Positions 17,249 through 25,736 are shown, counted from the first letter of the stretch. The stretch is DNA of 46,946 nucleotides from Anabaena catenula FACHB-362 (GCF_014698735.1 NZ_JACJTQ010000041.1:1-46946); one strand, 5' to 3'. Numbers and translations are program-made. The notes: generated by a model not told the origin, from the letters alone.

Positions 17249-19153
17249 GTGAAAGGACAGCAATTATTTCATAGTTTCTTACCTGGCGTAACAGCAGCGG
17301 TATTAACAACTCAGTCAGCTTGGGCGGGTACTGTCAAGGTAGGTGAAGTCAAAACGACTTCTTCTCCTATTGTATTGACTGCAACAGATGGGAAAACCTC
17401 GGTTGTGGACAACATGAATAAACAACTACCCAATACTGCGCTTGATAGTTCTCCAGTTTTAGTACCTGCCCTTGATTTCAATAACCTCAATGTGAAGTCT
17501 TTAGGCAATCACATTGTTCCAGAAATCGCTGGGGTTAATCATAAAAGTCTGCCAGGAGACAAAATACCGAAAACAGTTTTACCAAGTTCAGTGACTGGGA
17601 CAAAGTTAACAGAGTTATTCGAGGCAAAAAAATGTTTACGGACAAAGCAGAACAGTCAAGCTGCTTTGCTGTTGGCCTCAACAAACTGTTCACAAGAAAA
17701 CGCCTCCAGTGAGCGGTTAGCCCAGGCTACTACCCCTACTGAATCAGAAACGCCTAATACGTCAGAGCAGCCTGTTCAAAACTCAGACACTGTAACGCCT
17801 GCACCTACAGGTTCCACAGAGACTTCTGAATTCCTGAATCCCAGTCCCAATCCTCTACTATTTCCCACGAAACCAGAGGAAGTGACAGTTCAGGGCAATC
17901 AGCCAATTACTTTGGCACAGGCTCTAGAACTGGCAAAGCGCAATAATAATGAACTACAAGTGTCAATATTGCAGTTAGAACGCAGTAGAGGCTCTCTCAA
18001 GGAACAACAAGCTTCTTTGTTGCCAACGGTGGGGCTGACTGGTAGTATTACTAACAGCCGGAGTAGTAGTAGTACATTGCAAGCTAAACGAACACAGAGG
18101 TTAAATCCCAATGCACCGGACGCTGAATCTGATACCAGCTTTACGAGTGAAGCACAACTGAGATATGACCTTTATACCTCTGGGAGACGAAACGCTGCTA
18201 TTAGAGAGGCTGAGGAAAATATCCGCATTCAGGAGTTGGATGTAGAGCGGCAATCAGAGGATATTCGTTTGAATGTTGCCATAGAATACTATGAATTGCA
18301 ACGAGCAGATGAAAATGTCCGGATTTCTCAGTCAGCGGTGCAGAATTCTGAGGCGAGTTTGCGAGATGCACAGGCTCTAGAACGGGCTGGTGTGGGGACG
18401 CGGTTCGATGTGTTGCGATCGCAGGTGAACTTAGCAAATGCCCAACAAGACCTCACTAATGCTCGTTCCCAACAAGAAATTGCTCGTCGTCGTTTAGCAA
18501 CTCGCTTAAATATCCCGCAGTCGGCAAATATCACTGCGGCAGATCCTGTACAGTTAGCTGGTCTTTGGCAGCAAACCCTCGAACAGAGTATTGTCTTAGC
18601 TTATCAAAACCGTCCTGAACTGCAACAGCAGTTGGCACAGCGGAATGTGAGCGAGCAGCAAAGAAGACAGGCTTTAGCTTCGTTGGGACCACAAATTAGT
18701 TTAGTTGCCAGCTATGACCTGTTAGATGTGTTTAATGATAATACCAACGTTAGCGATGGTTATTCAGTCGGCGTGCAAGCAACCCTAAATTTATACGATG
18801 GGGGAGCAGCAAAAGCCAGAGCATCTCAGGCTAAATCTAATATAGCGATCGCTGAAACTAATTTTTCTGAACAACGTAACCAAATTCGCTTTCAAGTAGA
18901 ACAAGCCTATTCTACTCAGCGCTCTAATTTAGAAAACGTCCAAACTGCTAATGCGGCTCTAGAACAAGCTAAAGAGTCTTTACGGTTAGCGCGTTTGCGA
19001 TTCCAAGCAGGTGTAGGTACTCAAACTGATGTCATTAACTCAGAAAATGACCTCACCAGATCCGAAGGTAATCGCATTCGCGCAATTTTGGATTACAACC
19101 GAGCTTTGACTGAGTTACAACGCTACGTCACTTCCAGAGCTTTTAATCAGTAA
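17249..19153 (+). CDS. TolC-family outer membrane efflux protein
   Basis: Probable outer-membrane channel of a tripartite efflux or type I secretion system. From the GTG at 17249 there is a signal peptide (cleavage near QSAWA-GTV, about residue 27), a low-complexity Ser/Thr/Pro-rich region to about 210, then two outer-membrane-efflux repeats: ITLAQALELAKRNNNELQ with long coiled-coil helices, and a second half with PELQQQLAQRNVSEQQ, a beta-strand segment (YSVGVQATLNLYDGG) and FQAGVGTQTDVINSE. The 634-aa length exceeds E. coli TolC because of the N-terminal linker. No partner pump gene is adjacent. A strong terminator follows. Cyanobacterial TolC-like proteins such as HgdD of Anabaena act in heterocyst glycolipid export and drug efflux; equivalence here is not shown. 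Confidence 0.9.
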   Translation: MKGQQLFHSFLPGVTAAVLTTQSAWAGTVKVGEVKTTSSPIVLTATDGKTSVVDNMNKQLPNTALDSSPVLVPALDFNNLNVKSLGNHIVPEIAGVNHKSLPGDKIPKTVLPSSVTGTKLTELFEAKKCLRTKQNSQAALLLASTNCSQENASSERLAQATTPTESETPNTSEQPVQNSDTVTPAPTGSTETSEFLNPSPNPLLFPTKPEEVTVQGNQPITLAQALELAKRNNNELQVSILQLERSRGSLKEQQASLLPTVGLTGSITNSRSSSSTLQAKRTQRLNPNAPDAESDTSFTSEAQLRYDLYTSGRRNAAIREAEENIRIQELDVERQSEDIRLNVAIEYYELQRADENVRISQSAVQNSEASLRDAQALERAGVGTRFDVLRSQVNLANAQQDLTNARSQQEIARRRLATRLNIPQSANITAADPVQLAGLWQQTLEQSIVLAYQNRPELQQQLAQRNVSEQQRRQALASLGPQISLVASYDLLDVFNDNTNVSDGYSVGVQATLNLYDGGAAKARASQAKSNIAIAETNFSEQRNQIRFQVEQAYSTQRSNLENVQTANAALEQAKESLRLARLRFQAGVGTQTDVINSENDLTRSEGNRIRAILDYNRALTELQRYVTSRAFNQ

Positions 19154-19180
19154 ATAAATACAAACTTTTTTAAAAGCGCC

Positions 19181-19226
19181 AAAAGCCTCATTTAGCAGTG
19201 TAATTACTAGCAAATGAGGCTTTTTT
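19181..19226 (+). terminator. Intrinsic terminator after the TolC-like gene
   Basis: A perfect 13-bp stem: AAAAGCCTCATTT (19181-19193) pairs with AAATGAGGCTTTT (19212-19224). The loop is 18 nt, and a T-run (19221-19226) follows the GC part. It lies 28 nt after the stop codon. Confidence 0.88.
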
Positions 19227-19383
19227 GTCAAAAAGACTATATTTGGTAAAGTGAGGGAAGACGCGGTGACGGGGAGATGGGAAGATGGGAAGATGGAGAG
19301 ATTTATTTGTAGCTTGAATTTAAGTGAATTGATATAACCACTAAAAACTGAAAATTGAAAACTGATAAAAGATAAAACAACTC

Positions 19384-19761
19384 ATGACTAAAGTGACATC
19401 TCAAGAAATTGCCCAGTTCCGCTCTCAATTGGCAGATGATCCTCAAGCCATGGGAGCGCTAGACTTGATAGAGGATTGTGACGGAGACTTAGAAGATGCA
19501 GCCATGTCTCTAGCAATTCGGGCTGGACAACAACCAGAAAGAACGAATGCTGAGTGGTTAGACGCTTTGGCGAGAAAATGGCGTGCGGTGATTTGTGAAC
19601 AAGAATATCGAGAAGACTTGGTGAACGGCTCAATTCCAGCCATGATGACACATCTAACCACAATACCTGCTTTTCCGAAAATTTTAGCAACCCCAGTTTT
19701 GATATATATTCTCAAACAAGGTGTCAATACTTTTTGCGAGCCATTAGATTCGTTAAAGTAA
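19384..19761 (+). CDS. Conserved cyanobacterial hypothetical protein
   Basis: A soluble 125-aa protein, acidic at the N-terminus (DLIEDCDGDLEDAAMSLAIRAG) with a UBA/CUE-like spacing, then ARKWRAVICEQEYREDLVNG and a hydrophobic C-terminal stretch (ILATPVLIYILKQGVNTFCE). I recognise no named domain. It is followed about 100 nt later by another hypothetical on the same strand. The upstream gap holds a GATGGGAA-type short repeat (about 19276-19300). Confidence 0.65.
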   Translation: MTKVTSQEIAQFRSQLADDPQAMGALDLIEDCDGDLEDAAMSLAIRAGQQPERTNAEWLDALARKWRAVICEQEYREDLVNGSIPAMMTHLTTIPAFPKILATPVLIYILKQGVNTFCEPLDSLK

Positions 19762-19864
19762 TACAGCTACCCAGCAGCTGCTTTCCTCCTGAGATATGGA
19801 ACCAGTGCTGATACGCTGTTAATTAAGCAAAACCTCTGTCAGATTACTATTTTAATTAAAATCA

Positions 19865-20365
19865 ATGAATTACCTTGTGGCCGTATTATCAGACCGTATC
19901 CAAGCAGAAGCTGCTTATTTAGACTTAGAAAAAGTGGGCATAACAAGTAGTATCCTGGGTAGAGGGTACAAAACCGCTGATGAGTTTGGCTTAATTGACC
20001 CGAAAGAGCAAGCCAAAAAGCAAGCGCAACTTATGGCATTCTGGCTGGTTCCCTTTGGTTTTTTTGCAGGTTTTACTTTCAGTTTCATCACTGGGTTGAA
20101 TACCTTTGCTTGGGCGGGGGAAATTGGTAATCATGTTGTTGGTGGGCTACTGGGTGCTGGTAGTGGTGCAATGGGTAGCGTAGTTGTTGGTGGTGGAGTC
20201 GGTTTAGTTGCAGGTGGTGGAGATGCTTTACCCTACCGCAACCGCTTGGATGCTGGTAAGTACATAATTGTAGTTGAGGGTTCAGAAACTTTGACTCGCC
20301 AAGCTACCCGCATATTACGTCAGTTTGATCCAGAAAATATCCAGGGTTATGCTGAAACTAATTAA
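19865..20365 (+). CDS. Gly-rich two-helix membrane hypothetical protein
   Basis: A 166-aa protein. It begins with a ferredoxin-like N-terminal part (MNYLVAVLSDRIQAEAAYLDLE) like those that precede glycine-zipper membrane segments in stress-type proteins. A hydrophobic helix (about 57-78) follows, then a glycine-zipper stretch (GGLLGAGSGAMGSVVVGGGV, about 96-115). The C-terminal part returns to a soluble beta-alpha unit (YIIVVEGSETLTRQATRILRQ). It is probably an inner or thylakoid membrane protein. No specific function is recognised. Confidence 0.65.
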   Translation: MNYLVAVLSDRIQAEAAYLDLEKVGITSSILGRGYKTADEFGLIDPKEQAKKQAQLMAFWLVPFGFFAGFTFSFITGLNTFAWAGEIGNHVVGGLLGAGSGAMGSVVVGGGVGLVAGGGDALPYRNRLDAGKYIIVVEGSETLTRQATRILRQFDPENIQGYAETN

Positions 20366-20372
20366 TTGGTCA

Positions 20373-20431
20373 GTACCGAGTACCGAGTACCGAGTGCTGA
20401 GTACCGAGTACCGAGTGCTGAGTATTGAGTA
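20373..20431. repeat. Heptamer tandem repeat (GTACCGA/GTGCTGA)n
   Basis: Seven-base units GTACCGA alternate with the variant GTGCTGA and end with GTATTGA. The order (three GTACCGA, one GTGCTGA, two GTACCGA, one GTGCTGA) suggests duplication of a longer block as well as of single heptamers. Confidence 0.88.
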
Positions 20432-20476
20432 TGAATTTTCTTCCGCTGCCTCCCCTACACCCTACACCCAGTCCCC

Positions 20477-21256
20477 ATGTTACCCAGAGAAGAACTTTTA
20501 AAAGGTGTTGAAAACCGCGATAGTATCGCTCGTGTGATTGACCAGGCAGAGCAAGCTATTAAGACCTGGGAAGTGGTTTTTACTGATTTTTTGTCTCCGC
20601 CAGAGTTGGCAGAAATTCAACGGGTTTTTAGTCGATTAACAGACGTGCATTTGGTGGCGTGGGGTGGATATCCTCAAGCAGAACGCCAAAGAATTGCGAT
20701 CGCACGTTCTGAATTACCATTAGATTCATCTCAAGTCGCTATCAGTGCTTTAGAAATTGCGGGTAATTTCCTGTTTGATACCGCAACTCACCGCGACTAT
20801 TTAGGCGCAATGTTGGGGACGGGAATTGTCCGGGAAAAGACAGGAGATGTGATTGTTTTGGGAGAGAGAGGGGCGCAGGTAATCGTCGTCCCAGAATTGG
20901 CGGAATTTCTGGAAATCAGTCTCCAGCAAGTGCGTTCAGTTCCTGTGAAAACCCAGCGGATTGATATTAATGAGTTAAAAGTCCGGGAACCAAAGAAAAA
21001 AGAATTGACGACAGTGGAAGCTTCTTTGCGTTTAGATGCGATCGCATCTGCCGGTTTTGGAATGTCTCGCAGCAAAATGGTGGATTTAATTGACTCTAAT
21101 GATGTGCGTGTCAATTGGAAAGAAATTACCCAAGCCAGTTCTCAAGTCAAATCAGGAGATTTAATCGCAATTCGCGGTAAAGGACGTTTAGAAGTCGGCG
21201 AAATCGCTGTTACTAAAAAAGACCGTTACCGCGTGCAATTGACTAGGTTTATGTAG
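20477..21256 (+). CDS. Photosystem II S4 domain protein
   Basis: A 259-aa RNA-binding-type protein of the cyanobacterial/plastid PSII S4 domain family. The N-terminal part (about 1-160) is of the YlmH-like type (VVFTDFLSPPELAEIQRVF, FLFDTATHRDYLGAMLGTGI) and the C-terminal S4 domain begins at LRLDAIASAGFGMSRSKMVDL, followed by VRVNWKEITQ and GDLIAIRGKGRLEV. The family was named for its occurrence in oxygenic phototrophs; YlmH-type S4 proteins in other bacteria bind ribosomes. A role in translation or biogenesis of photosystem components is plausible but not shown. The start is the ATG at 20477, just after a heptamer repeat array. Confidence 0.85.
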   Translation: MLPREELLKGVENRDSIARVIDQAEQAIKTWEVVFTDFLSPPELAEIQRVFSRLTDVHLVAWGGYPQAERQRIAIARSELPLDSSQVAISALEIAGNFLFDTATHRDYLGAMLGTGIVREKTGDVIVLGERGAQVIVVPELAEFLEISLQQVRSVPVKTQRIDINELKVREPKKKELTTVEASLRLDAIASAGFGMSRSKMVDLIDSNDVRVNWKEITQASSQVKSGDLIAIRGKGRLEVGEIAVTKKDRYRVQLTRFM

Positions 21257-21332
21257 GTGACAGGGAACAGGGAACAGGGAACAGGTGACAGGTGACAGGG
21301 AACAGGGAATAGGGAACAGGGAATAGGGAACA
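21257..21332. repeat. Mixed heptamer array (ACAGGGA, ACAGGTG, ATAGGGA)
   Basis: The array begins immediately after the stop codon of the PSII S4 gene and mixes units ACAGGGA, ACAGGTG and ATAGGGA. The same AACAGGG core is found at 10068-10109, and in reverse complement (CCTGTTC, CCTGTCA) at 29863-29890 and 32711-32756. Confidence 0.88.
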
Positions 21333-21391
21333 AGTAATTCTTCTAATTACGAATTACGTATCCCTAGCGGGACCGTAGGCACTATTACGAA

Positions 21392-22180
21392 TTACGAATT
21401 ACTAGTTACTTTAAACTGTTTTGCCAACAAACTTACGAAAGATTCTCTTGGTAAAAATCTGTGCATATTCACAATGACTCGATTTCCTAAACCACCGCTA
21501 ACTACTGTGGATTCACCTTTTTCTAAAGCTTGCAAAGCATCATCCACAACTTCTTTAGGAGTGGCTATTTTATTTGTTGAACCTGCCAAAGCTGCGGGAA
21601 ACTTAGCTTCTGTGAAAAAGTCTGTTTCTGTTGGCCCAGGACAAACTACCAAAACCCGGACACCATAATCACGATTTTCTGCCCATAATGCTTCACTGAA
21701 ACTAAGGACAAAAGCTTTAGTTGCTGCATAAACAGACAGATAAGGCATTGGTTGAAATCCCGCAATTGAAGAAACATTAATAATGCTTCCCGAACGGCGT
21801 TCTCGCATTAAAGGTAGAAATTTATGAGTTAAATCTACCAATGCCATAATATTTAATTGAATCATATTTAATTGTCGTTGCCCGTCTCTTTCAGCAAAGT
21901 CGCCATAATCGCCAAACCCAGCATTATTGATTAACAAATCAATTGTTAATTCTTTAGATTTGAGCAAATCAAATACATCATTAGTGGCATTAGGTTCGGT
22001 TAAGTCTTTGGCTATAATCTCGACTTTAACTTTGTGTTTTTGTTGTAATTGTGTGGCTATTTCTTCCAACTTCTCTGCTGAACGTGCAATCAGAACAAGA
22101 TTTGTTTGACGTGCAGCGAGTTCTTCTGCAAAAGCTTTGCCAATTCCCCCAGAAGCCCCGGTAACTAAAGCTGTTGACAT
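21392..22180 (-). CDS. Short-chain dehydrogenase/reductase
   Basis: A classical SDR of 262 aa. It has the NAD(P)-binding motif GASGGIGKAF near the N-terminus, NNAGFGDYG, catalytic Ser in INVSSIAGF and YAATK as the YxxxK motif, then VCPGPTETDFF. An Arg (LIARSAEKL) after beta-2 suggests NADPH preference. The substrate cannot be deduced; proteins of this style are often annotated as acyl/ketoacyl-type or general oxidoreductases. It is convergent with the PSII S4 gene and has an intact start ATG at 22180. Confidence 0.9.
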   Translation of the reverse strand: MSTALVTGASGGIGKAFAEELAARQTNLVLIARSAEKLEEIATQLQQKHKVKVEIIAKDLTEPNATNDVFDLLKSKELTIDLLINNAGFGDYGDFAERDGQRQLNMIQLNIMALVDLTHKFLPLMRERRSGSIINVSSIAGFQPMPYLSVYAATKAFVLSFSEALWAENRDYGVRVLVVCPGPTETDFFTEAKFPAALAGSTNKIATPKEVVDDALQALEKGESTVVSGGLGNRVIVNMHRFLPRESFVSLLAKQFKVTSNS

Positions 22181-22579
22181 TTTAGGTATTATCTGATTTA
22201 TTCAATCACCTTATTTATGGTAGCAACTCTTTTCTGAATCTGTGGCAATACTGTTCGGTTAAGAGTTTTTGTAGGTTGGGTTAAGCGACAGCGCAACCCA
22301 ACAAAAGTCCGTAAATGTTGGGTAACAAGAACGTCAACCCAACCTACCTGATTTAATGTTTTTAGCTTAACCGACAAGTATTGGAATCTGTGGTAGTTAA
22401 AAAAAGTTGATTTGTGAATATAGCAATCCTACTAAATGATTTGTTCCCGGTTCTCTGTTAGGAGTTCCCTTTTCCCTGATAATTTCTATATGTAATGATT
22501 TTCAGCGAAGAAAGGGAATACTAGTGGTAATTAACTCAAAAACATTTGCGGCGATGGCTGAGAAGTTCAGCTAAAATCC
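22181..22579. other. Intergenic region holding a 77-bp repeat
   Basis: About 400 bp between the SDR gene (whose promoter should lie here) and the 3' end of a pentapeptide gene. Its main content is the 77-bp inverted-repeat element at 22271-22347; the rest shows no gene. Confidence 0.45.
22271..22347 (+). repeat. 77-bp element, copy 1
   Basis: The ends are perfect 12-bp inverted repeats, GTAGGTTGGGTT and AACCCAACCTAC, with internal GCGCAACCCAAC and GTTGGG motifs that extend the folding. A second copy of exactly the same length lies in opposite orientation at 29125-29201. It belongs to the GTAGGTTGGGTT type of dispersed repeat found in many cyanobacteria. Confidence 0.8.
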
Positions 22580-23548
22580 TTATAAACCTAGCTTTTCCCT
22601 GAAATTCTTACTGTACTCTGCTGTTTCCCAATTTTGGGCAGATTTAACTTGTTCTATAGTTAAACCTTTAGCATTCCAAAAATTAGCTCCTTGTATATTG
22701 GCGTTATTAAGTTTTGCTCCTTCAAGGTTAGCATTTCCAAACTTTGCTCCTTTCAAATTAGCTCTTTGGAAGTTGGCATTTTTAAGGATTGCTCCGTGAA
22801 AACTGGCCTCTGTAAAATCAGATTCTTCAAGATTAGCTTCCTGAAGATTCACACCCCAAAGAATTGCTTTTGAGAGTTTAACTTTTTGAAGAGAAACATG
22901 AGGAGCAATCAAGTATGCTCCTGCTGCCGCAGCGTTGAAATTTATCGGGAACTGGGTATGTTCATCGTATAAAACTTCTCTGAGGTCAGTACTTTCCAAT
23001 TGGGCTTTTAGAAGAGATGCACCATAAAATCTAGCTCTATAAAGGTTAGCTTTGTTGAGATTAGCTTCATCAAGTATTGCTTCTGTCAAATCAGCCCCTG
23101 TGAGATTAGCTCCTGTGAGATTAGCTCCTGTTAAGTCAATACGTTTTAAATCAGCATTTGGAGCATCTATATTCCGCAAAGAAACACCGTCTCTGGCTAA
23201 TTCTTCCAGAGCAATTTTTCTAGCATAGCTAGTAACTGTACCAGAAGCAGCAGCCGCATCGATTGCTTTCCAGTACTCAAAATGTGACCTCTTTATTTCT
23301 GAAAGAATTCGTTCTTCTCGTTTTGGGAGTTCAAGTAGGAAAACAGTTACACCTATCAGCACCCCCAGTTTACTAAGAGCATCAAGTATCTTGATAAAAC
23401 CTAAATTTGAAAGCCAGTTAGCAATTGGGTCGGAAAAAAATAAGGTAATTATCAAAACTATCAAAGCACTAAGCCAAACAGCCCAAAGTAAAAGTCGCTT
23501 TAGCCATAATAATGATTTGACTTTTTGCTTTGATTGATTGCTTCTCAA
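22580..23548 (-). CDS. Membrane-anchored pentapeptide-repeat protein
   Basis: A 322-aa protein. A basic N-terminus is followed by two hydrophobic segments (about 16-42 and 52-70). A short linker leads into two blocks of pentapeptide repeats, A(D/N)LxX type (about 128-185 and 220-300), such as ANLTGANLTGADLTEA. These should form a right-handed quadrilateral beta-helix on the cytoplasmic side if the N-terminus is inside. Between the blocks is a non-repeat stretch with NAAAAGAYLIAPHVS. The C-terminus ends with a short helical cap. Function unknown; pentapeptide proteins are numerous in cyanobacteria and few have a known role. Confidence 0.85.
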   Translation of the reverse strand: MRSNQSKQKVKSLLWLKRLLLWAVWLSALIVLIITLFFSDPIANWLSNLGFIKILDALSKLGVLIGVTVFLLELPKREERILSEIKRSHFEYWKAIDAAAASGTVTSYARKIALEELARDGVSLRNIDAPNADLKRIDLTGANLTGANLTGADLTEAILDEANLNKANLYRARFYGASLLKAQLESTDLREVLYDEHTQFPINFNAAAAGAYLIAPHVSLQKVKLSKAILWGVNLQEANLEESDFTEASFHGAILKNANFQRANLKGAKFGNANLEGAKLNNANIQGANFWNAKGLTIEQVKSAQNWETAEYSKNFREKLGL

Positions 23549-23649
23549 GATGATTTAGCCTTCTGCTGCTTGCGTGCTTAATATAACAAGATGTAGTTGG
23601 AAATTGGTAGTTTTAACAACATATTCAACATATTAATTATATATCGATT

Positions 23650-23829
23650 GTGGACTCTTCAGAAATCCCCATGTCTATGCCTGACGGCAGGCTTCGCCAA
23701 CAGACCGGGGAAGCTTCAGGAATTATCACTCAGTTGAACAGTGTAAAATCAGGAACCACAGCATATCCTGAAGCAAAGCGATTATTGACATTGGCGAATA
23801 ATAAGCTTAAGCAGCTACAGGCAAAATAA
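23650..23829 (+). pseudogene. Possible remnant of a gene 3' end
   Basis: An open stretch ending at TAA 23829 encodes SGIITQLNSVKSGTTAYPEA followed by KRLLTLANNKLKQLQAK. This looks like the helical C-terminal part of a larger cyanobacterial protein. Upstream in this frame, a dispersed palindromic repeat (GCCTGACGGCAGGC around 23679-23692) interrupts it, and no start with a ribosome-binding site is seen. It could also be a 52-aa small protein from ATG 23671. I lean to a decayed fragment. Confidence 0.35.
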
Positions 23830-23898
23830 GTAATTAGCTGCCAATTATGCTTGACAATTGCTCAAAGTATATGCTAATTTATATGTTCATGTGGTTAA

Positions 23899-23972
<74 letters not shown>

Positions 23973-23986
23973 TTTTTTTCTGTAAA

Positions 23987-24036
23987 GCCAGGGAATAAAT
24001 TCCCTGTCTAATAGCTAAAGTCGGTTTAAACCGACT
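23987..24036 (+). repeat. Left REP pair (two hairpins)
   Basis: Two perfect or near-perfect 18-nt palindromes at 23989-24006 and 24019-24036, joined by TCTAATAGCTAA. They would fold as two adjacent stem-loops, the expected recognition form for a single-strand HUH/Y1 transposase. Confidence 0.8.
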
Positions 24037-24076
24037 AACTTTGTTAAGTTTAATCGGGTTTAATGTATTTTGGTTA

Positions 24077-24538
24077 TTAGTCGGTAAATTTATTTACTGA
24101 TTTTGTTGGAGGTTGGGGTGGTTTATCTAAATCTGTTTCTTGTTCTAATAATGCAATTGTTGTTCCATTGAAATGATGTATTTTTTGATTATGCACATAA
24201 TCAATGGCTTCTTGTAATTGTTTACCTCCTACAGAAAATACACCATATCCTTCCTGCCAACCAAATTGTTGTTTTACATTACCTAAAGAATGATTATAAT
24301 GATAGGCACTACTACCTTTTAAAGTTTTCACAAATTCAGCAATAGACAATTTAGGAGGAATAGAAACCACCAAATGAATATGGTCTTCAATTCCACCAAT
24401 AGCATGAATTATACAACCTAAATGATCCGCCTTCCCAATTAAATAACCATAAAATTTTTCCTCTATATCATTGGTGATCAAAGGCTCGCGTTTTTTCGTA
24501 GCCCACACAATATGATAATACAACCGCCATAAAGCCAT
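24077..24538 (-). CDS. REP-associated tyrosine transposase (Y1, IS200-like)
   Basis: A 153-aa HUH single-strand transposase. It has the N-terminal strand YYHIVWATKKREPLI, the HUH motif in EDHIHLVVSIPP, a helix LSIAEFVKTLKGSSAY, the aromatic VKQQFGWQEGYGVFSVG, and the catalytic Tyr within AIDYVHNQKIHH. All active-site elements appear intact, so the protein may be functional. It is flanked by inverted REP pairs. A proline-rich tail (DKPPQPPTKS) extends beyond the core. The start ATG at 24538 is the natural family start. Confidence 0.92.
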   Translation of the reverse strand: MALWRLYYHIVWATKKREPLITNDIEEKFYGYLIGKADHLGCIIHAIGGIEDHIHLVVSIPPKLSIAEFVKTLKGSSAYHYNHSLGNVKQQFGWQEGYGVFSVGGKQLQEAIDYVHNQKIHHFNGTTIALLEQETDLDKPPQPPTKSVNKFTD

Positions 24539-24649
24539 AATAAATTTTAAAAAAATAAATCTGTAATAATAAAAGCTATCATTTTTTCAACAAATTTATT
24601 CATAATTAAATCAAATTCCCCACTTAACCCCCAACTCCTCCCACATTCC

Positions 24650-24699
24650 AGTCGGTTAAAACCGACTTTAGCTATAAGACAGGGAATTTATTCCCTGGC
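24650..24699 (-). repeat. Right REP pair (two hairpins)
   Basis: An inverted copy of the left REP pair, with palindromes at 24650-24667 (one internal mismatch) and 24680-24697. The remaining 149 nt up to the cobK stop show no gene. Confidence 0.8.
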
Positions 24700-24848
24700 T
24701 AAATAAATGGCTATATAAAAATGCAATTATATCCATTGGTTTGGATATGCCACTTAATCACCTATAAAATATAAATTAAGCCGCCAACAAATCATCCACC
24801 TCATCCTTGGGGTGGCTGAATATAAACTTAATTTGCCTTACCGAAAGT

Positions 24849-25595
24849 TTAGTCACCGTACATCCTCAAAAGCCAATTTACAGCACTTTCCACATCCGGG
24901 ACTTGTTCCCCTGCTGGTATAGGTGGACGGTTTACCATCACAACTTTTATACCCATTTCCCGCGCAGCGATAATTTTGGCATAAGTGGCATTACCACCAC
25001 TATTTTTGCTGACAATAGTATCAATTTGATAACTACTTAAAATTTCTCTTTCCTTTGCTAAAGTAAAGGGACCGATAGCGCACAACACAATTCCTGGAGG
25101 TAATACAACATCAGGGTTAGGTGGATCGATCATTCGCATCAAAAACCACATTTCCTGCAAATGGGAAAAAGCAGAAATTTCTTGTCTCCCAATAGTCAAA
25201 AATACCCTTTGCGCTTGATTGTTCAACGCTGCGGCTGCATCGATAATATTTTCTACTTCTATCCAGATATCTTCCTCCTCTTTTTCCCAAGTAGGACGAA
25301 TCATCATTAAACGGGGAATACCTGCTATCGTTGCTGCATTTGCTGCATTCCAGGAAATCTGATTTGCAAAAGGATGAGTAGCATCAATTAACACATCAAT
25401 TTGCATTTGATGCAGATAACTAGCCAATCCTTCCACACCACCAAAACCGCCGATACGGAAATTACCAACAGGGGTAGAAGGTTCACGGGTACGACCGGCT
25501 AAAGATGCGATCGCTTCAACTCCAGAAATATTCGCCACCCTTGCAGATAATTCCGCAGCGTCACCAGTTCCACCCAGAATCAAAACACGCAACAT
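24849..25595 (-). CDS. cobK: Precorrin-6A reductase CobK/CbiJ
   Basis: NADPH-dependent reductase that converts (cobalt-)precorrin-6A to precorrin-6B/dihydro form in corrin ring synthesis. The 248-aa protein has the N-terminal nucleotide-binding pattern VLILGGTGDAAELSARV, then LIDATHPFANQIS, the CobK hallmark, IPRLMMIRPTW, VFLTIGRQEISAF and SKNSGGNATYAKIIAARE. All match the family and the length is normal. The next gene upstream on the same strand encodes a DUF1636 protein also found in cobalamin gene neighbourhoods. No cobalamin riboswitch is apparent between them. Confidence 0.93.
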   Translation of the reverse strand: MLRVLILGGTGDAAELSARVANISGVEAIASLAGRTREPSTPVGNFRIGGFGGVEGLASYLHQMQIDVLIDATHPFANQISWNAANAATIAGIPRLMMIRPTWEKEEEDIWIEVENIIDAAAALNNQAQRVFLTIGRQEISAFSHLQEMWFLMRMIDPPNPDVVLPPGIVLCAIGPFTLAKEREILSSYQIDTIVSKNSGGNATYAKIIAAREMGIKVVMVNRPPIPAGEQVPDVESAVNWLLRMYGD

Positions 25596-25649
25596 AGCTA
25601 TTTTGGATTTTTATCTATTTTTCAGGTAAATGAATCACATTTTTTTCTC

Positions 25650-25727
25650 ACGCAGAGGAGCCGGTGCGTTGCGCGGGTTTCCCGCGTTGTAGCAACTGGC
25701 GTAGCGCAGAGTCGCAGAGAGAAATCA
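25650..25727. repeat. Nested dispersed repeats
   Basis: A CTCACGCAGAG ... GCAGAGTCGCAGAGAG unit, related to the one at 3895-3938, appears split by a GC-rich palindromic insert (about 25661-25706) with the core GCGCGGGTTTCCCGCG. The flanking parts would join into the ordinary repeat if the insert were removed. The arrangement sits between cobK and the DUF1636 gene. Confidence 0.6.
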
Positions 25728-25736
25728 GGAAAAAGG

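Larger units (their letters stand above)
23987..24699. mobile_element. RAYT-type unit with inverted REP pairs at both ends
   Basis: The unit is 713 bp. The left end (23987-24036) holds two palindromes, CAGGGAATAAATTCCCTG and AGTCGGTTTAAACCGACT, 12 nt apart. The right end (24650-24699) is the reverse complement of the left over 50 nt with two mismatches. Between them lies a minus-strand Y1/IS200-type transposase gene. This layout matches REP-associated tyrosine transposases and their flanking REP hairpins rather than a classic IS200/IS605, whose ends are not inverted copies of each other. Confidence 0.8.

Noticed and set aside
20373-20431. Heptamer arrays considered as CRISPR
   Set aside because: Units are 7 bp in direct contact without spacers, and no cas genes are present anywhere in the window.
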